From positions 1-34,277 of the forward strand of contig CACWIG010000014.1 in NCBI GenBank assembly GCA_902760955.1: a stretch of 34,277 nt of DNA, in the 5' to 3' direction. Shown here in pieces: positions 1-7,746 of the stretch (the stretch's first letter is position 1; each line of letters opens with the position of its first letter). The notes under the pieces are model-generated. The model searched no databases, had not been told where the DNA came from, and was given only the letters and a program-made list of their open reading frames with translations. Made by a program: the position numbers and the translations under genes. Source of the DNA: an uncultured Ruminococcus sp. GTDB lineage: Bacteria; Bacillota; Clostridia; Monoglobales; Monoglobaceae.

Positions 1-105
1 TGACAAATCGCAGTCGAGCATTTATGAGCTTTTCGGCGAAAATCGAAGATATTTTTTGAAATTGTTATGCCATTCTTTCATTTTAACTTTACACAACCAG
101 TTTTT

Positions 106-158
106 CAAAAATAGGCATCAAGGCATAATATGCCTCATCAAAAATTGCCTTATTTTTG
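106..158. repeat. Nested imperfect inverted repeat, possible terminator of an upstream unit
   Basis: An inner palindrome AGGCATAATATGCCT (121-135) has 7-base arms. It lies inside a looser outer pairing of AAAAATAGGCA (about 108-118) with TGCCTTATTTTT (147-158), which differs by one bulged base. The structure ends in a T-rich run, so it could be a weak factor-independent terminator for a gene left of the window. An operator for the paaK promoter 35 bases further on is the alternative. No gene is recognisable in 1-284. Confidence 0.35.
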
Positions 159-192
159 TCAACCAATTTAATTAAAATAAAGTTATTATTAT

Positions 193-221
193 TTGACGAA
201 ATATTACTTATATGGTACAAT
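193..221 (+). promoter_or_regulatory. Sigma-A type promoter for the paaK-ACT unit
   Basis: TTGACG (193-198), a 17-base spacer, then TACAAT (216-221). This puts the start of transcription near 228, about 57 bases before the first codon at 285. Confidence 0.7.
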
Positions 222-284
222 AAAGAAAACTGATCAAAATTATATTATACTCACATTAAACTTAGCCGAAAGGAATGATAAGAA

Positions 285-1589
285 ATGGGTAATTATTATC
301 AAAAAGAGTTAGAAACTATGCCTGTTGAAAAAATCAAAGAGCTTCAAAGTGAGCGTTTGATTAAGCAGGTAAAAAACGTCTATGATAATGTGGCTTATTA
401 CCGCAACCTTATGGACAAAATGGAGGTTAAGCCGGAGGATATAAAATCAATCGAAGATTTACATAAACTTCCTTTTCTTACGAAAGCTGATTTGAGAGAA
501 GCATATCCTTACGGTCTTATGGCAAGACCGCTTTCAGATTGCGTCAGAATTCAGTCCACAAGCGGTACAACAGGCAAGCGAGTTGTAGCGTTTTACACTC
601 AGCACGATATTGATATATGGGAAGATTGCTGTGCGAGAGCAATCGTTGCAGTAGGCGGTACAAAGGACGATGTTTGTCAGGTGTGCTATGGCTATGGTCT
701 TTTCACAGGAGGCCCTGGTCTTAACGGCGGCTCACATAAGGTAGGTTGCTTAACACTTCCTATGTCATCAGGTAATACTGAAAGACAAATTCAGTTTATG
801 CTTGACTTGCAATCAACAATTATTTGTTGTACTCCTTCTTACGCTGCATATATTGCCGAAACTTTAAAGGAAATGGGACATACAACAGATGATATTTCAC
901 TAAAGGCAGGTATTTTCGGTGCAGAAGCGTGGACTGAAGAAATGCGTCGTGACATTGAAAAATCATTGGGTATCAAGGCTTATGATATTTATGGTCTTAC
1001 AGAGCTTGCAGGTCCTGGTGTATCATTTGAGTGCGAAGAACAGACAGGTATGCATATTAACGAAGACCACTACATTGCAGAAATTATTGATCCCGATACA
1101 GGCGAAGTACTTCCTGAAGGAAGCAGAGGTGAGCTTGTACTTACAAGTATTGATAAAGAAGCCTTCCCGCTTTTGAGATACAGAACAAGAGATATCTGCG
1201 TGCTTACAAGAGAAAAATGCTCTTGCGGAAGAACATTTGTTAAAATGAGTAAGCCAATGGGCAGAAGCGACGATATGCTTATTATCAGAGGTGTTAACGT
1301 GTTCCCATCACAGATTGAAACCGTTCTTTTGGAGCAGGGTTATTCACCAAACTATCGTATTGAGGTTGACCGCGAAAATAACACAGATACTCTCGATGTA
1401 TACGTTGAGCTTTCATCAGAAAACTTCTCAGATACAGTTAAAGAAATCGCTGAAAAGGAAAAGCAGCTTGCAGCAGCAGTTAAAACTATGCTTGGAATTA
1501 AACCAAAAATGCATCTTGTTCCGCCTAAGAGCATAACAAGAAGCGAAGGCAAAGCGGTAAGAGTTGTTGATAAGAGAAAGCTTTATTAA
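285..1589 (+). CDS. paaK: Phenylacetate-CoA ligase family AMP-forming acyl-CoA synthetase
   Basis: The 434-residue protein matches the usual length of PaaK-type adenylating enzymes, which activate an aryl acid such as phenylacetate with ATP and CoA through an acyl-adenylate in the cytoplasm. Visible motifs are the P-loop-like STSGTTGK at residues 91-98, the adenylate-binding YGLTELAGPG near 235-245, and the C-terminal lid beginning around RGVNVFPSQIE, typical of PaaK C-terminal domains. The ATG at 285 has an AAAGGA ribosome site at 269-274. The ACT-domain gene follows after 28 bases and is probably cotranscribed. In anaerobes this pair often sits beside indolepyruvate oxidoreductase genes for aromatic amino acid fermentation; any such genes would lie outside the window. 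The family is clear; the exact substrate is not. Confidence 0.9.
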   Translation: MGNYYQKELETMPVEKIKELQSERLIKQVKNVYDNVAYYRNLMDKMEVKPEDIKSIEDLHKLPFLTKADLREAYPYGLMARPLSDCVRIQSTSGTTGKRVVAFYTQHDIDIWEDCCARAIVAVGGTKDDVCQVCYGYGLFTGGPGLNGGSHKVGCLTLPMSSGNTERQIQFMLDLQSTIICCTPSYAAYIAETLKEMGHTTDDISLKAGIFGAEAWTEEMRRDIEKSLGIKAYDIYGLTELAGPGVSFECEEQTGMHINEDHYIAEIIDPDTGEVLPEGSRGELVLTSIDKEAFPLLRYRTRDICVLTREKCSCGRTFVKMSKPMGRSDDMLIIRGVNVFPSQIETVLLEQGYSPNYRIEVDRENNTDTLDVYVELSSENFSDTVKEIAEKEKQLAAAVKTMLGIKPKMHLVPPKSITRSEGKAVRVVDKRKLY

Positions 1590-1617
1590 AAATTATAAGA
1601 AAGAAGGGTAAACAATA

Positions 1618-2049
1618 ATGAGTGTTAAACAGATTTCAATTTTTATAGAAAATAAAAAAGGCTCTCTTGCAGAGGTTACAAAGTTTATTGCTGATAGAAA
1701 AATCAACTTAAAGGCACTTTCCATTGCAGATACACAGGATTTCGGTATTTTAAGGATTATTACCGACAAGCCTGATGAAGCCCGTAATATGCTTAAAAAT
1801 GAGGGTTACACAGTTACTGCAACATCTGTTTTGGCAGTGGAATTAACCGACGCTCCAGGGAGTATGGCTTCAATTTTAAGCGTGTTGTCAGAAAGTGACA
1901 TAAGCGTTGAATACACTTATGCGTTTGTGTCAACAGTTGAAAATAAAGCCTATATGATTTTCAGAGTTGACGATAACAACAAAGCAACAAAAGCTCTCAT
2001 CGCTGCAAATATTCCTGTTATCAATCAGGAAGATATTTTCAACAAATAA
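1618..2049 (+). CDS. Tandem ACT domain protein
   Basis: A 143-residue protein made of two ACT domains, about residues 1-68 and 69-143. The first opens MSVKQISIFIENKKGSLAEV, with the usual glycine-rich turn after strand 1; the second starts near LAVELTDAPGSMASIL. ACT domains bind amino acids and regulate partner enzymes. The protein has no catalytic domain, so it is probably an amino-acid sensing partner of the adjacent PaaK-like ligase. It has a good ribosome site (AAGAAGGG) and is followed by a strong terminator at 2093-2126, closing a two-gene operon. Confidence 0.85.
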   Translation: MSVKQISIFIENKKGSLAEVTKFIADRKINLKALSIADTQDFGILRIITDKPDEARNMLKNEGYTVTATSVLAVELTDAPGSMASILSVLSESDISVEYTYAFVSTVENKAYMIFRVDDNNKATKALIAANIPVINQEDIFNK

Positions 2050-2092
2050 TTTCTGATACTTTAGGGTGAGAATATAAGAGTTACAAAATATT

Positions 2093-2128
2093 AAATGACG
2101 AACCGCTTTAGTGGGGTTCGTCATTTTT
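2093..2128. terminator. Bidirectional factor-independent terminator
   Basis: A perfect 12-base stem AAATGACGAACC (2093-2104) pairs with GGTTCGTCATTT (2115-2126) around a 10-base loop, with a T run on the plus side. It lies between two convergent units and can serve both the paaK-ACT operon and the minus-strand block ending at 2133. Confidence 0.85.
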
Positions 2129-2132
2129 ACTG

Positions 2133-2652
2133 TCAGTTGTTTAATTCTGCTTCAATTTTTTCAAAATCGCTTGTATGAGGATATTCCGCCATATCGGGAT
2201 GATGTCTGAACGCTTCTTTTGCATTCTCCTTATTTAAAGATATAGTAGCAAGCATACAACCGCTGTTCCTTATCTCCTTTATATTCTCATCCGAAAAATC
2301 CCAGGTATATACATAGCATTTTCCCTGATAATCCTTAACTGTCTTTAAAGCCTCTTTTGTATAATTTCTTTTCGTATCGATAAATCTTGCCTGTGGGTCT
2401 ATTGAAAGAATCAAATTAATAGCCTCTGCCCCTGCACCGTTTGTGGCATAAACCGTTCTGCCGCGCATACCCATACTAACAACCAACTTTGCAATCTTTT
2501 CGGCATTTTTTATGCCTTCTTTTAAGTCAATATTTATACGCATTCCCGTAAAATAAGCAAGATGCAACGCCTCTTCAAGTGTTTGAGTGTAAGTTTTCAT
2601 CCACAAAACCCTGATGTGCTGAAGTTATCCACGTCTTATTTCTCTTTCGCAT
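2133..2652 (-). pseudogene. Glycerophosphodiester phosphodiesterase, internally deleted and frameshifted
   Basis: The open frame of 157 codons (2133-2606) covers only the C-terminal half of a GDPD-type TIM barrel: it begins near TQTLEEALHLAYFTG and continues through INIDLKEG. The catalytic N-terminus is missing from this frame. Just upstream, in another frame, an ATG at 2652 with its own AGAGAGG ribosome site encodes MRKRNKTWITSAHQGFVDEN, matching the AHRG-type active-site start of GDPD proteins, and then meets a stop. The simplest reading is one ancestral gene that lost roughly 60-80 internal codons, carrying the metal-binding acidic residues, with a shift of frame at the junction. GDPD enzymes hydrolyse glycerophosphodiesters to glycerol phosphate, which fits the neighbours. 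No active enzyme is expected, although the 157-residue fragment could still be translated from the ATG at 2606 or the one at 2600. Confidence 0.75.
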
Positions 2653-2668
2653 TGATTTCCTCTCTTTT

Positions 2669-3382
2669 CTAATCCAAGATTGGCTTTACAACATTACTGA
2701 AATCTCTATAATCATCTATTGTGATATATGAAAAATCAGATTTGTATACCGATTCATCATTACCTCCTAACCCATAATCATCGCCTATATAAACTACATC
2801 TTCGTGTTTTAGGTTGTTTTCCTCGCAGTAAAGATCAAGTGCATAATATTTGTTGTATGGCATGGGTGCCATATCAAAGGATGAGGAACCGCCTATAAAG
2901 ACGGTGTAGTCTGAAAAAGTTTTTACAACATCATCATAAATCTTTCTTCTTTTTGCTCTGTCCGGATCAAATGCGAGCTTATCCTCTTGCTTTGCCTTTG
3001 TGCCTAAAATCGGAAACGTAATGCACCCCGATGGATGAAATTCGACATTATCTCCCGAAAAATTTGTGTAGTCATACTTTTCTCTGAGCATAGTAACTCT
3101 TTCTTCAACAGAAACTTTATCTACAGGAACTGATAAATCTCTTTGAATATCTATATCTTTTGTGCGTTCATTGTATGTGCCGTACTGCATACCATAATTA
3201 CCGATTATATCAACAGGATAGCCTCCCATCTGATTGAAAATTCGCATAACCTGTCCGGCACCGACCATTAACAGCTTATATCTTTTTGATAATGCATCCA
3301 ACATCTTTTTATGCTCCTCATCAAGAGCTTGCTTGTGTTGCGTAATTGTACCGTCCATATCCATTGCAACAATCTTTATCAT
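2669..3382 (-). CDS. HAD-IIB protein resembling eukaryotic-type phosphomannomutase
   Basis: A 237-residue HAD protein. Motif I is MDMDGTI, with nucleophile and acid Asp8 and Asp10. The C-terminal motif region GDDYGLGGNDESVY resembles the GD-x-x-PGGND segment of eukaryotic PMM, and the cap contains FIGGSSSFDMAPM, similar to the IGGQISFDVFP segment there. Eukaryotic PMM interconverts mannose-6- and mannose-1-phosphate; bacterial relatives may be mutases or sugar phosphatases, so the substrate is uncertain. I chose the ATG at 3382 over one 7 codons upstream because GGGGAGAA lies directly before it and motif I then sits at the normal distance from the N-terminus. It lies between the decayed GDPD gene and the glycerol-1-phosphate dehydrogenase gene, on the same strand. 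Confidence 0.75.
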   Translation of the reverse strand: MIKIVAMDMDGTITQHKQALDEEHKKMLDALSKRYKLLMVGAGQVMRIFNQMGGYPVDIIGNYGMQYGTYNERTKDIDIQRDLSVPVDKVSVEERVTMLREKYDYTNFSGDNVEFHPSGCITFPILGTKAKQEDKLAFDPDRAKRRKIYDDVVKTFSDYTVFIGGSSSFDMAPMPYNKYYALDLYCEENNLKHEDVVYIGDDYGLGGNDESVYKSDFSYITIDDYRDFSNVVKPILD

Positions 3383-3461
3383 TTTTACTTCTCCCCAAAT
3401 CATAATTTTTCAATTTACTTCCAACGTATGTCTAATCATATTGAAAGTTCTCACTTTAAAA

Positions 3462-4715
3462 TTATTGAATCATATCTTTGAGTCTTAGCAATGTTAATCT
3501 GTATCGCATATATGGCGAATATTTTATACAATCTGCCATCAGCTTTTCAGATTTGCCTATATCACCAATCGTCAGTTTGCAACCTGCTTTTTCCATAGCC
3601 GAATAGATAGTTGCATAATCAGGAATGCTTTTTATTACTTCTCTTATTTCCTGCCACTTTTCTTCAAGCTGTTTTGGCTCTACCTCATCAGTAACAGTTT
3701 TAGGCTGATTAAGTTTTTTTACATCATCTGCCATTTCACCATAAAAATTATAAACATCCTCCCAATCTATCTGTTCTTTTTTTGCGGTTATTGATTCAAT
3801 TTTTGCAAGTGAGTTATAGTATTCGAGCATTTTTAAAGTGCATACACCAATATCTTCACCGTGATAGTTTGGAATAATCCCATCGCGAAGCTCAACACAT
3901 TCCATAAGATGAGCTATAACGTGCTCGCAACCCGAAGCAGGACGGGAATTTTGCATAAAACTCATACCTATTCCTGTCATAAGCAATGATTTGAAAATTT
4001 CACCTGCAGTTTCCTCGTCATTTACAGTAACTCTGTCTGCCATTGACATCAACTTGTCGACAGCATTTCTTGTAAGTTCGGCAACTCTTTCGCAATATGG
4101 TTCTCCCGTCAAAATATTAGAAATCTTCCAATCCACAAGACCGATATATTTTGCAACCATATCTCCGAAACCTGCAGATTTCAGATATACAGGTGCATTT
4201 ACAAGGATTTTTGTATCGCCTATAATTACTTCAGGACTTTTTGCCGCATAACTTGATTTAAACCCATCCTTAACTATTGGCGAACTATAAGAGGCAAATC
4301 CGTCCATAGAAGGAGCCGTTGCAAAAATACACAGCTTTTTATTTTGATTTGCCGCTGCTAAACGGCAGGGGTCGTTAACTGACCCTGTGCCTACTGAAAG
4401 AATTGATATATCTCTATTATTTATAATACCTTCAAGTTCTTCTACATGTTTCATATCAGCAACTCGAATATTATCATAAACTTTGTATTCAATCGAAAAG
4501 CCTTTAAGACTTTCTTCAATTCCCTCTGCTGCTGCCAAAGTGTTTTTGTCTGCTACAAGAAGTATTTTTTGAGAGAACTTGTTTTCCTTTAAAATATCTC
4601 CCACATTGTGCACCAATCCGCTTCCTATCCTGACGTCACGAATGGCTGTTTTGTGCGTGTGTCCACATAAACAAGGTGTCTCAAAATCCTTTATTATTTC
4701 CATTACAGTTTTCAT
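3462..4715 (-). CDS. araM: sn-glycerol-1-phosphate dehydrogenase (AraM/EgsA type)
   Basis: The 417-residue protein belongs to the iron-alcohol-dehydrogenase-like family that interconverts dihydroxyacetone phosphate and sn-glycerol-1-phosphate with NAD(P)H. The nucleotide-binding glycine segment is SVGTGSVNDPCRLAA, followed by ATAPSMDGFASYSSP. Likely metal ligands are the Asp in SAGFGDMVAK and the His residues in GCEHVIAHLMEC and YHGEDIGV. The length fits Bacillus AraM, including the extra C-terminal helical part. The neighbour upstream is an AraL-like HAD phosphatase, the same pairing as araL-araM in the Bacillus arabinose operon. In bacteria the enzyme can make G1P for unusual lipids or recover it for glycolysis; the surrounding GlpA/GlpB and GDPD genes favour recovery, but that is inference. 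Confidence 0.9.
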   Translation of the reverse strand: MKTVMEIIKDFETPCLCGHTHKTAIRDVRIGSGLVHNVGDILKENKFSQKILLVADKNTLAAAEGIEESLKGFSIEYKVYDNIRVADMKHVEELEGIINNRDISILSVGTGSVNDPCRLAAANQNKKLCIFATAPSMDGFASYSSPIVKDGFKSSYAAKSPEVIIGDTKILVNAPVYLKSAGFGDMVAKYIGLVDWKISNILTGEPYCERVAELTRNAVDKLMSMADRVTVNDEETAGEIFKSLLMTGIGMSFMQNSRPASGCEHVIAHLMECVELRDGIIPNYHGEDIGVCTLKMLEYYNSLAKIESITAKKEQIDWEDVYNFYGEMADDVKKLNQPKTVTDEVEPKQLEEKWQEIREVIKSIPDYATIYSAMEKAGCKLTIGDIGKSEKLMADCIKYSPYMRYRLTLLRLKDMIQ

Positions 4716-4737
4716 AATTATAATTCTTCTTTCTGTA

Positions 4738-5541
4738 TTAATAATTTTTTATAAGATATGTATGCAGTTCTCCGATATTTTCGAAGATATAATCAGGATG
4801 AATATTATACTCATCAATATCCTCTTTTGTTCCCTCACCGCTAAGCACAAATATGGTGCTTATTCCTGCATTTACACCGCAGGCAATATCTGTATATAGT
4901 CTATCACCCATAATCGCTGTTTCGGTTTTATCAAATCCTGTCATTTTCATTGCAAACTCTGCCATAGCAGGCTCAGGTTTGCCGATAAATTTCGGTTTCT
5001 TTCCTGTGGCTCTCGCAAGCATTTCGCTAACAGAACCGCAATCAGGAGCATAGCCATATCGTGTCGGACAAACCCAATCGGGATTTGTCGCAATATATGC
5101 AATATCCTCATTTAATAATATACACGCATCTTCAAGCTTTTTATATGTAAGTTCTGTATCATACCCCATACACAAGCAATCAATTTTCTCCGATAACTCA
5201 TCTGTGATATTAAGTCCTGAACTTCTCAGTTGTTCTTTGAAAGACTCAGTTCCGAGAGCATATATCATTTTAAAATTCTCTTTTTTCAAATACTCTATAG
5301 TAGCGTCTGTTGAAGTAAGAAAGTCATTTTTATCTGCCGATATTCCCATTCGGTTAAGCTTTTCTATGTATTTATCAACACTTTTTGACGAGTTATTTGT
5401 TAAAAAAATGTACCGTCCGCCGATGCTCTTTACATAATCAAGAAAATCTGTTGTTCCGTCAAATAAGCTGTCATCAAGATATATCGTACCATCCATATCA
5501 AGAAGGTACAATTTATTATGTTTCAATTTTATTCCATTCAT
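4738..5541 (-). CDS. HAD-IIA sugar or glycerol phosphate phosphatase (NagD/AraL type)
   Basis: A 267-residue HAD-IIA phosphatase with all motifs: LLDMDGTIY (Asp15 and Asp17), FLTNNSSKS (motif II), FIGKPEPAM (motif III lysine) and IMGDRLYTDIACG (motif IV acidic residues). The cap segment contains CLCMGYDTELTYKKL, typical of NagD, AraL and phosphoglycolate phosphatase relatives. It dephosphorylates small phosphometabolites in the cytoplasm. The genes around it encode NagA (upstream, 19 bases away) and G1P dehydrogenase (downstream, 22 bases), so it is probably cotranscribed with both. NagD is named for its link to N-acetylglucosamine genes and AraL for its link to araM; this gene has both neighbours. 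Substrate cannot be fixed from sequence. Confidence 0.88.
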   Translation of the reverse strand: MNGIKLKHNKLYLLDMDGTIYLDDSLFDGTTDFLDYVKSIGGRYIFLTNNSSKSVDKYIEKLNRMGISADKNDFLTSTDATIEYLKKENFKMIYALGTESFKEQLRSSGLNITDELSEKIDCLCMGYDTELTYKKLEDACILLNEDIAYIATNPDWVCPTRYGYAPDCGSVSEMLARATGKKPKFIGKPEPAMAEFAMKMTGFDKTETAIMGDRLYTDIACGVNAGISTIFVLSGEGTKEDIDEYNIHPDYIFENIGELHTYLIKNY

Positions 5542-5560
5542 AATGTCGAGTTTTGTAATT

Positions 5561-6616
5561 TTAAATTATTTTTCCTCCTATTACAGTATAAATCACATTG
5601 TAATCATCATCTAAAACAATAAAATCCGCATCGTATCCGATTTCGATTTTTCCTTTTTTAATCCCAAGAAGTTCACAGGGAGTCTTTGATGCCATTTTAA
5701 ACGCATCGTTCTCGGGTATACCGAATTTCATTGCTTTTTTTACGCAATTAAGAAGTGTTGAGGTGCTTCCTGCTATTGCCCCCTCCTGCGTTCTTGCAAC
5801 GGAATTTTTAACACTTATTTTCTGTCCGCCGAATTCGTATTCTCCATCGGAAAGTCCTGTTGCTCTCATACTGTCGCTTATAAGTATCATACGCTCTGCA
5901 CCAAATAACTTGTAGAGCAGGCGTATAACACTTTGATGAATATGTATTCCGTCGCAGATAACCTGAACGAATATATTTTTGTCAAATGCAGCCCCAATGG
6001 GTCCTGGATTTCTATGGTGTATCGGCGGCATAGCATTAAAGGTGTGGGTAAGGCAATTTGCACCAAGGTTAATCGCCTCTTTTGCACACTCATAATCGCA
6101 ATCCGTATGCCCTATTGCAACAACTGCTTTGCACTTTTTTATAAAGTCAAAAGCATTTTCCATTTCGGGAGCAACCGTCACCATTTTAATATTTTCAAGT
6201 TTTTCAAATTCATTGATATCGGGCGGGATTATATATTTTTCATTCTGTGCTCCCTTGTATTTTGCACTGATATACGGACCCTCAAGATGAAATCCCAAAA
6301 TCTCGGCTCCTTTTGTATTCGGAATTTCTCCGTTAACAACACTTTTTATTGTACACATATCCATTGTCATCGTAGTTGGAAGCCACGAGGTTACTCCGTT
6401 TTCTGCCATAAAGGCACTCATTTCGTCAAGGTGAGTTCCGTCCATTGTGTCAAAGCCTATACATCCGTGAGAATGGATATCTGTAAGACCTGCAAACACT
6501 TTTCGGTTTTTAAGGTCAACACCATCCTTCTCTGTTTTTCCTATATAAGATATTTTTCCGTCCGAAACTTCAATATCAACTGTTTTCCCGTCGATATGTG
6601 CATTTTTGTATATCAT
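5561..6616 (-). CDS. nagA: N-acetylglucosamine-6-phosphate deacetylase
   Basis: A 351-residue amidohydrolase that removes acetate from GlcNAc-6-phosphate to give glucosamine-6-phosphate, for amino sugar and cell-wall recycling. Visible motifs are the metal-site DIHSHGCIGFDTMDG near residues 47-60, FHLEGPYIS, AIGHTDCDYECAKEA, LTHTFNAMPPIHHRNPG and the catalytic Asp in ILISDSMRATG. The length is slightly short against the usual 370-400. The ATG has a GGAGATTAAC ribosome site. No nagB or GlcNAc transporter is visible nearby. It precedes the HAD-IIA gene by 19 bases on the same strand. Confidence 0.93.
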   Translation of the reverse strand: MIYKNAHIDGKTVDIEVSDGKISYIGKTEKDGVDLKNRKVFAGLTDIHSHGCIGFDTMDGTHLDEMSAFMAENGVTSWLPTTMTMDMCTIKSVVNGEIPNTKGAEILGFHLEGPYISAKYKGAQNEKYIIPPDINEFEKLENIKMVTVAPEMENAFDFIKKCKAVVAIGHTDCDYECAKEAINLGANCLTHTFNAMPPIHHRNPGPIGAAFDKNIFVQVICDGIHIHQSVIRLLYKLFGAERMILISDSMRATGLSDGEYEFGGQKISVKNSVARTQEGAIAGSTSTLLNCVKKAMKFGIPENDAFKMASKTPCELLGIKKGKIEIGYDADFIVLDDDYNVIYTVIGGKII

Positions 6617-6687
6617 TGTTAATCTCCTTTTTCGGCTTTTCCTTTATGAAGCTATGGTGATATTATAAATGATACCTGTCTTTTATA

Positions 6688-7371
6688 TTATCTTGTTGTA
6701 TCCACCGTACATTTATTTTCAAACAGCTTTATAATTTCCTCTTCCACCACACTTCCTGGCATTTCGCAGTAAAATGTGTAGTCATATAAGCCATTTGAGT
6801 GTCTTGCCACGGCAACCTCGTTCACCTTAACCTGCATCTGATTTAAAATCTCTGTGGTCTGCTGCTGAAAATCGGGTTTTTCTATTCCGTATATCTTTAT
6901 GTACTTACTTTTATGTGAAGTCATAAATTTTCCGCTACTGTGCAAAATAATTTGAGTTAAAAGAATAATGAGAGTCGCAGAAAAACCTATGGTATACATT
7001 CCGCCGCCTATTGCCATTCCAATTCCACAGGTTGCCCACAATCCTGCGGCGGTGGTAAGTCCTCTTATATTGCTTCTCTGCACATATATTGTCCCTGCGC
7101 CTAAGAAACCAACACCTGTTACAATACCCTGTGCCATTCTTGATGGGTCAAGTCTTACGTCTGCGGAAGTATATACTTGTATTAAATCCTCAAAGCCGTA
7201 TTTTGATATTATCATCATCATTGCAGATGCACAGGCTACAATGCAATGAGTCCTGATTCCTGCCTCCTTCGCACGATTTTCTCGTTCAAAGCCTATTACC
7301 ATACCGCACAGACAACTTATTAACATTCTGAATATCATATTTATATGATACTCAGTGAGTATATCATACAT
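6688..7371 (-). CDS. MgtC/SapB family membrane protein
   Basis: A 227-residue membrane protein with the MgtC signature: several transmembrane helices in residues 1-145 containing GMVIGFERENRAKEAGIRTH and GVGFLGAGTIYVQ, followed by a soluble C-terminal domain of about 80 residues that resembles an ACT-like fold. MgtC proteins are linked to adaptation to low magnesium and to control of the F-type ATPase in some bacteria; bacteria outside pathogens carry them too. It sits 23 bases after the DUF1667 gene and 71 bases before nagA, so it may belong to the same long transcript. No magnesium riboswitch was recognised upstream. Confidence 0.9.
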   Translation of the reverse strand: MYDILTEYHINMIFRMLISCLCGMVIGFERENRAKEAGIRTHCIVACASAMMMIISKYGFEDLIQVYTSADVRLDPSRMAQGIVTGVGFLGAGTIYVQRSNIRGLTTAAGLWATCGIGMAIGGGMYTIGFSATLIILLTQIILHSSGKFMTSHKSKYIKIYGIEKPDFQQQTTEILNQMQVKVNEVAVARHSNGLYDYTFYCEMPGSVVEEEIIKLFENKCTVDTTR

Positions 7372-7394
7372 TTTCGTTTCTGTCCCCTTTCGAT

Positions 7395-7745
7395 TTATGT
7401 CCTGTTTTCAGTCACAGCAATATTGCTTCCGAAAACATCGGCGATAACAATATCACCTATATGAACAGGCAAGTTTACAACACCTTTATTTATTAAATTC
7501 ATACATTCATAGATTTTCCCTTTCGGTATGGGCGTAGTTGTTTTTACAGGAATAACCGTTCCGTCCGAACAGCGCATTGTTGATGTAACGGTACGCATAG
7601 GATTTGTGCATTCGTTTTCGGCATACTCTGCACCTCTTTTGCAGGTGTTGCCCGTCACTTCCAAAACTTTGCCATCCTCGTCGAGTTCCGCTTTCAAATT
7701 ACAGCCCTTAGGGCATATAATACAGATTAATTCTCTTGTTGCCAT
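7395..7745 (-). CDS. DUF1667 cysteine-rich protein, partner of anaerobic glycerol-3-phosphate dehydrogenase
   Basis: A 116-residue cytoplasmic protein with an N-terminal cysteine cluster, ICIICPKGCNLKAE followed by NTCKRG and ENEC, typical of DUF1667. The family is normally encoded with GlpA/GlpB-like flavoproteins in anaerobes and probably holds a metal or iron-sulfur centre that substitutes for GlpC in passing electrons; that role is inferred. I chose the ATG at 7745, preceded by GGAGGTTTTTTGAT, over a longer frame reaching 7784. With that start the gene begins one base after the stop of the upstream flavoprotein gene, which indicates translational coupling. Confidence 0.85.
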   Translation of the reverse strand: MATRELICIICPKGCNLKAELDEDGKVLEVTGNTCKRGAEYAENECTNPMRTVTSTMRCSDGTVIPVKTTTPIPKGKIYECMNLINKGVVNLPVHIGDIVIADVFGSNIAVTENRT

Positions 7746-7746
7746 A

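Noticed and set aside
1..60. Possible tail of an upstream gene
   Set aside because: The few codons available show no recognisable protein end and several frames are equally open, so no call is made.
5933..6622. 229-codon open frame on the plus strand
   Set aside because: It is antisense to nagA, has no family features or ribosome site, and its cysteine- and histidine-rich composition is what the complement of nagA gives.
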